A DNA stretch of 64,000 nt from positions 1 to 64,000 of the forward strand of contig JBHJMN010000026.1 in assembly GCA_042219835.1 (NCBI GenBank). The letters run 5' to 3'. Shown here piece by piece: positions 63,501 through 64,000 of this stretch (the first letter of the stretch is position 1; every line of letters begins with the position of its first letter). Under the pieces are notes generated by a model. It did not search any database. It was given only the letters and a program-made list of their open reading frames with translations, and was not told the DNA's origin. This DNA is from Paenibacillus_G elgii_A (GTDB lineage: Bacteria; Bacillota; Bacilli; Paenibacillales; NBRC-103111). The position numbers were made by a program, and so were the translations under genes.

Positions 63501-64000
63501 CCGGTAAAGGTCGACGAGAAACGCTGTTCGGCAAAATCGGACGTGTTCTGATGCAGCAGCGGATGAAGCACGCTCTGCACGCCCGCCGTTTCGGCCGCGA
63601 CCTGTGCCGTCGCTCTGTTTGCAGCCTTGGGAACCCAATAGCGCTCCTTGGCAAACGGGTAGGTCGGCAGGCTGATGCGCTGCGGACGCCCTTGACGGTA
63701 GAGGCGATTCCAGTCGATCTCCACGCCTTTGACCCAGAGGTCTGCCAGCTTGTCATGCTTGCCTTTGGCGATCCATCGGTTCAGGAGTTCCCGCGAGTCT
63801 TCGTCTGCGCTGAAGAGCGCAAACGTCTCTTTGTTCTGCTTGACGGAGCCGCGATGCACGCCCGCCTGCCCGTCCGGGTCTGCCAGATACGCTTCGAGCT
63901 TTTGCTTCAGCTCCGAGAGGTCGCGGACGACAAAGGCCACGCGCTCCTCCATCGCCTCCCGACCGACTTGCAGCGTGTACGCGAGGTTGATCAGGTTGAG
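51587..64000 (-). CDS. Trans-AT PKS-A (5' end beyond window): DH-KR-MT-ACP-ACP-KS-DH-KR-ACP-KS-KR
   Basis: 4137 residues are visible; the frame is open through the window edge, where it encodes the post-KS linker of an upstream KS (LAYTLQVGREAMEER). Numbering is from the edge. DH1 has His175 (DHRVQGNRVLP). The KR carries VIGGAGRIGE. The C-methyltransferase has LEIGAGTGGTSAMVF near 1087. A tandem ACP pair has Ser1349 and Ser1470 (both YGIDSILV). KS1 has Cys1735 (DTACSSS). DH2 has His2214. KR2 has TGGAGGLG near 2650. An ACP has Ser2949. KS2 has Cys3234 (DTMCSSS). The final KR (VIGGAGGIGE near 3918) reaches the C-terminus LMKILN. The protein stops after this KR with no ACP; the MT-ACP that completes the module open PKS-B. 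There is no AT domain. Confidence 0.92.
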   Translation of the reverse strand, partial: LNLINLAYTLQVGREAMEERVAFVVRDLSELKQKLEAYLADPDGQAGVHRGSVKQNKETFALFSADEDSRELLNRWIAKGKHDKLADLWVKGVEIDWNRLYRQGRPQRISLPTYPFAKERYWVPKAANRATAQVAAETAGVQSVLHPLLHQNTSDFAEQRFSSTFTGEEFFLNDHRVQGNRVLPGVAYLEMARAAVEHAAGGLVEGPSEVQLQNVAWVRPITAGEQPVQVHIGLFPEENGEVAYEIYTMGQDSEPVVHGEGRALLASVTAPPTVDLASFRKQASSQVLTSAACYEAFSSMGIEYGEGHRGIQELYVGAGLVLARLSLPSALSASASRYVLHPSLMDSALQASIGFLLGARGDLSPNPILPFVLQKLEVYQACTSEMWAVLRRSEGSQAGGAVEKLDIDLCDEAGRVSVRIKGFTYRALDARTPSGQEGKNDPLVGNLTLAPVWDVVTPERVPSFPASADRVLVVGGTSEQQRSVRLHLSNVQSLDLQPGDSTAEIGDKLQHLGSFDHIFWIAPERALSSVTNEALVREQEEGVLLLFRTVKALLQAGYKSRQLGWTVLTTQAQPLHAQEQVNPTHASLHGLVGSLAKEYPRWKIRLVDLEAGAWPLVDLLQLPTDRRGRSWVYRGGEWHRQQLVLLQAAPADGTLYRQGGVYVVIGGAGRIGEAWTEYMIRRYEAQVVWIGRRQPDASTRAKLEALGRHGKAPHYVAADATDAASLQRARDEIKQRYGRIDGIIHSAMVLQDAGLDRMEEAQFRTGFSAKADVSLRVAQMFRDEPLDFVLFFSSIISFIKNANQSHYAAGCTFMDAFAHQMAREMSCCVKVMNWGYWNAEEIVHSKEGELLSQVGIGFVEPKEAMEALETLLTRPIAQFGLMKTTKAMQVEGVNATETMQIGTDVLPALAESLQKRLPDQNGRVARMKADESLDKTDMEELLVRLLGAQLQAPQLQDGNAVRGFYRKWLAESVAVLERDPSLKFDTPAQVLWQEWEANKPHWLTNPNLKAQVQLVEATLRALPDILTGRVPATEIMFPNSSMALVEGIYKNNQISDYFNEVLADTVVTYLQERMADDPAVSLRILEIGAGTGGTSAMVFRKLRPYQDRIVEYCYTDISRAFLLHAEREYGADNPYLAPKIFNAEAPLAGQDIEAGAYDLVIATNVLHATRNIRQTIRNAKAVLRPNGLLLLNEISQNALFTHLTFGLLEGWWLYEDAELRIPGNPGLFPEVWGKVLASEGFSGVFYPAEQAYEFGQQVVVAMSDGVVRQKQAAKKSKPVAKQATKPQAAKPQAVSIKPASVQATVAALSPESLREKSVTYLKELVSDTLKIPVHKIDETEALEEYGIDSILVVQLTNALREVFGEISSTLFFEYQTLGELADYFVKAHKDALQKAIGFEPEPVRAEPIAVVQPASVVPVAQAPVTKAPVKKERLRENVIAYLQNVAGDTLKIPSDQIDPSETLEEYGIDSILVVQLTNALREGIGEDLTSTLFFEYQTLDSLADHLVDTQREALVAKLGLAGQTEVQQTPRTEASVPAEAAQTRTNLTFRTSSKRYLQRQEEAPVAREARAEEPPMRLQDIAIVGLAGRYPGADDVNSFWNNLKQGRSSVGEIPQERWNWQDYFDPEKGKAGTMYTRWGAFLKDIDKFDPLFFQISPAEAEKMDPQERLFLETAYASIEDAGYTPGTLAESGKVGVFAGIMNAFYPTGANFWSLANRVSYLFNFQGPSINVDTACSSSLTAIHLALESLYSGTSDCAIAGGVNLISDPAHYLRLSAMTMLSATDACKAFGDGADGFVDGEGVGAILLKPLHKAIADGDHIYGVIKGSMVNAGGKTNGYTVPNPNAQSRVIADALQRAGVHPRTVSYLEAHGTGTSLGDPIEITGLTKAFEKGTEDKQFCAIGSVKSNIGHCESASGIAGVTKVLLQMMHGQIAPNLHAKTLNPNINFGKTPFVVQQELGEWPRPVLELDGVRREYPRIAGISSFGAGGSNAHLVIEEYIPSGARQTKGTAPEQPVIVVLSAKNEERLQEKSRQLLAFVAEGRITDADLADAAYTLQVGREKMEERMALVVRSLQELTDRLEAYVQGQENIAGLYRGQVRRGKDKPSLGHLTSEASDWMQNRQHDKLAEFWVLGGSIDWNELYQTLPQRISLPTYPFAKERYWMSEEEGTAGSGRRSSHAMNTALHPLLHRNTSDLTEQRFTSTFTGEEFFLADHVVQGQRMLPGVAYLEMAREAVELAAASLKDGRDGLRLKHVIWASPLLLGEQPLDVHLSLLPEEDGEIGFEVYREEEAGQEPVIHSQGRAVWKSFEAMPSLDLKTLQSQCSLKTLDASAFYSMFESLGIDHGPAHRGVERVHLGTDRALARLVLPASVEQESPFVLHPSLMDSALQVTLALLSDDADIKRPALPFALEEVDILGSCTDEMWVLVRRSAGSRPGDKVQKFDLDLCAAEGDVRVRIKGYSARQLDDGRGREGTLMLLPNWTEQPVGEPAQQPSYSQRLVLLCDMEADVHDARCITLRSETSDPAARYEAHATQAFREIKALLQQKPKGQLLVQIAVGSEPEHRLSAGLSALLRTASQENPNLIGQLIELERTSDATEVAARLQENLARLEDRHVRYQDGKRWVAGWSEAEVSRQEVHIPWKDGGTYLITGGAGGLGLIVAREIVQQVSGTTLYLTGRSALGAAQQTAMQELQATGARIEYKRVDVTDRAQVARLFDAIRADSGKLDGLVHSAGVIRDNFMLKKTEAELAEVLAPKVAGLVNLDQASGDMPLDFFVTFSSIAGVLGNPGQADYSMANAFLDAYAQYRNGQVAAMQRQGRTLSINWPLWQDGGMRLDAETERTLQEQLGMTAMPTLSGVQALYQSLAVEQDQVVVFHGDMRQLRASLLKQPQETAVPTASASVLSTSSVSEEILRDKLILFFKKLLSTVLKMPTARIEADAPLDDYGIDSIIVMQMTNQLEKTFGSLPKTLFFEYQNIEDLTGYFIDSYPEPMKKLLGVEVPTDQPAPAAAEPVAAAEPIAEREAPVLSKRGRGRFVQAPSKVRANVPTVEATSDPKPLDIAIIGVSGRYPEAQNLREFWKNLRDGRDSITEIPADRWDHSPYYDADKRKPGKTNSKWGGFLQDVDKFDPLFFNISPRDAEFMDPQERLFLQTVYEAMEDAGYTRDALAKHRAYGLDGNVGVFVGVMYEEYQLYGAQQTLLGKPMALAGNPSSIANRVSYFLNLHGPSLAVDTMCSSSLTAIHLACQSLLHGGCEVAIAGGVNVSVHPNKYLLLGQNNFASSKGRCESFGEGGDGYVPGEGVGAVLLKPLAKALEDGDQIYGVLKATAINHGGKTNGYTVPNPNAQASVVGRAFKEAGIDPGTLSYVEAHGTGTSLGDPIEIAGLAKVFQELRVGGQKCAIGSVKSNIGHSESAAGIAGLTKVLLQMKHRQLAPSLHSAVLNPHIDFDRTPFVVQQGLAEWKRPVIDGQEVPRRATVSSFGAGGSNACLLLEEYIPEAEVRVQRKVTAENPAVVVLSAKEEPRLIEQARHLLTVLQEEAFTEADLVDLAYTLQVGREAMEERLALTASSVGELVEKLAGFLNGEDGIDGLYRGQLKGNKETLSLFAADEDLQAAIEAWVSKRKYAKLLDLWVKGLAFDWSRLYEGNRPRRISLPTYPFAKKRCWVEPLMENPGVASFAPQTSSAEVNLLHDEQGEVVSLVPVWDAVPLERGPLHPSPLDQIAIVCGTPEQQQAIRQYLPNARELDIKPGESVEAIASKLQARGALDHIFWIAPDRSSDGLELEAVIAGQHEGVLLAFRLIKAVLDLGYGARSLGWTVLTTQTQALHREEAINPVHAGLHGLIGSMAKEYPNWNIRLVDLDAEEAWPLPDLFTIPADPQGDAWVYRGRQWHRQQLAELSCPQPDQTIYKPGGVYVVIGGAGGIGEVWSEYMIRTYAAQIVWIGRRSQDAAIEAKRIALSKLGPAPHYIAADATDRQSLERSYEEIKARYGQVDGIVHSSIVLADSSLANMEEEQFRASLAAKVDVSVRMAQVFGEEPLDFVMIFSSVNAFLKAAGQSNYVAGCTFTDAFAHRLAQEWPCAVKVMNWGYWGSVGVVASPAYQERMTQAGIGSIEPPEGMQALEALLAGPMDQMALMKILN

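Noticed and set aside
51587..64000. An acyltransferase domain hidden in the PKS proteins
   Set aside because: GHSxG-like AT signatures were not seen between KS and DH/KR in any module. The space after each KS is the usual LPTYPF post-KS linker, so the trans-AT assignment stands.
1..64000. CRISPR arrays, tRNA, rRNA or a prophage
   Set aside because: No spaced short repeats, no tRNA-like cloverleaf in the few intergenic gaps and no rRNA-like sequence were noticed. Nearly all bases are in PKS coding.

Overview
This window is almost entirely one minus-strand trans-acyltransferase (trans-AT) polyketide synthase (PKS) locus. The likely host is a moderately high-GC endospore-forming-type Bacillota (Bacillales in the broad sense). 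I infer this from GGAGG-type ribosome sites, classic intrinsic terminators, and a beta-branching cassette in the same gene order as the Bacillus bacillaene cassette. I cannot name the genus.

Layout, left to right. Positions 1-195 hold a broken IS1634-type transposase. Positions 224-1017 hold a decayed WYL/YafY-type regulator, divergent from an intact short-chain dehydrogenase (1097-1963) across a palindromic spacer. fabZ (2078-2503) has its own promoter and faces the PKS locus. A bidirectional hairpin terminator (2514-2554) separates the two.

The PKS locus is read from right to left. PKS-A (51587-64000) is cut by the window edge. PKS-B is 43196-51499 and PKS-C is 26603-42901. A five-gene beta-branching cassette follows: acpK, decarboxylating KS, HMG-CoA-synthase-like, ECH1 and ECH2 (22338-26606). 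Then come PKS-D (10735-22284, with an enoylreductase at its N-terminus) and PKS-E (2559-10355, ending in a thioesterase). I count 13 complete ketosynthases with active-site Cys and no acyltransferase domain, so malonyl loading must be done by a separate AT encoded outside the window.

Reading the domains as an assembly line gives this order: [KS]-DH-KR-MT-ACP-ACP / KS-DH-KR-ACP / KS-KR | MT-ACP / KS-DH-KR-ACP(dead)-ACP / KS | KR-ACP / KS-DH-ACP / KS-DH-KR-ACP / KS-KR-ACP(dead)-ACP / KS-ACP-ACP-ACP (beta-branch site) | ER-KS-DH-KR-ACP / KS-(DH vestige)-KR-ACP / KS-(MT remnant) | ACP / KS-(dead DH)-KR-ACP / KS-ACP-TE. The bars mark protein boundaries, and three modules are split across them. The triple ACP carries the Trp expected of beta-branching carriers, and the cassette genes lie immediately downstream.

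Three things stand out. First, strong intrinsic terminators sit immediately upstream of the PKS-B and PKS-C start codons, which suggests regulated readthrough or processive antitermination. Second, the line shows repeated domain erosion: a methyltransferase broken by deletion and frameshift at the D/E boundary, two ACPs that lost the phosphopantetheine serine, and two decayed dehydratases. Third, a PfaD-type enoylreductase is fused to the N-terminus of the protein that receives the beta-branched chain.
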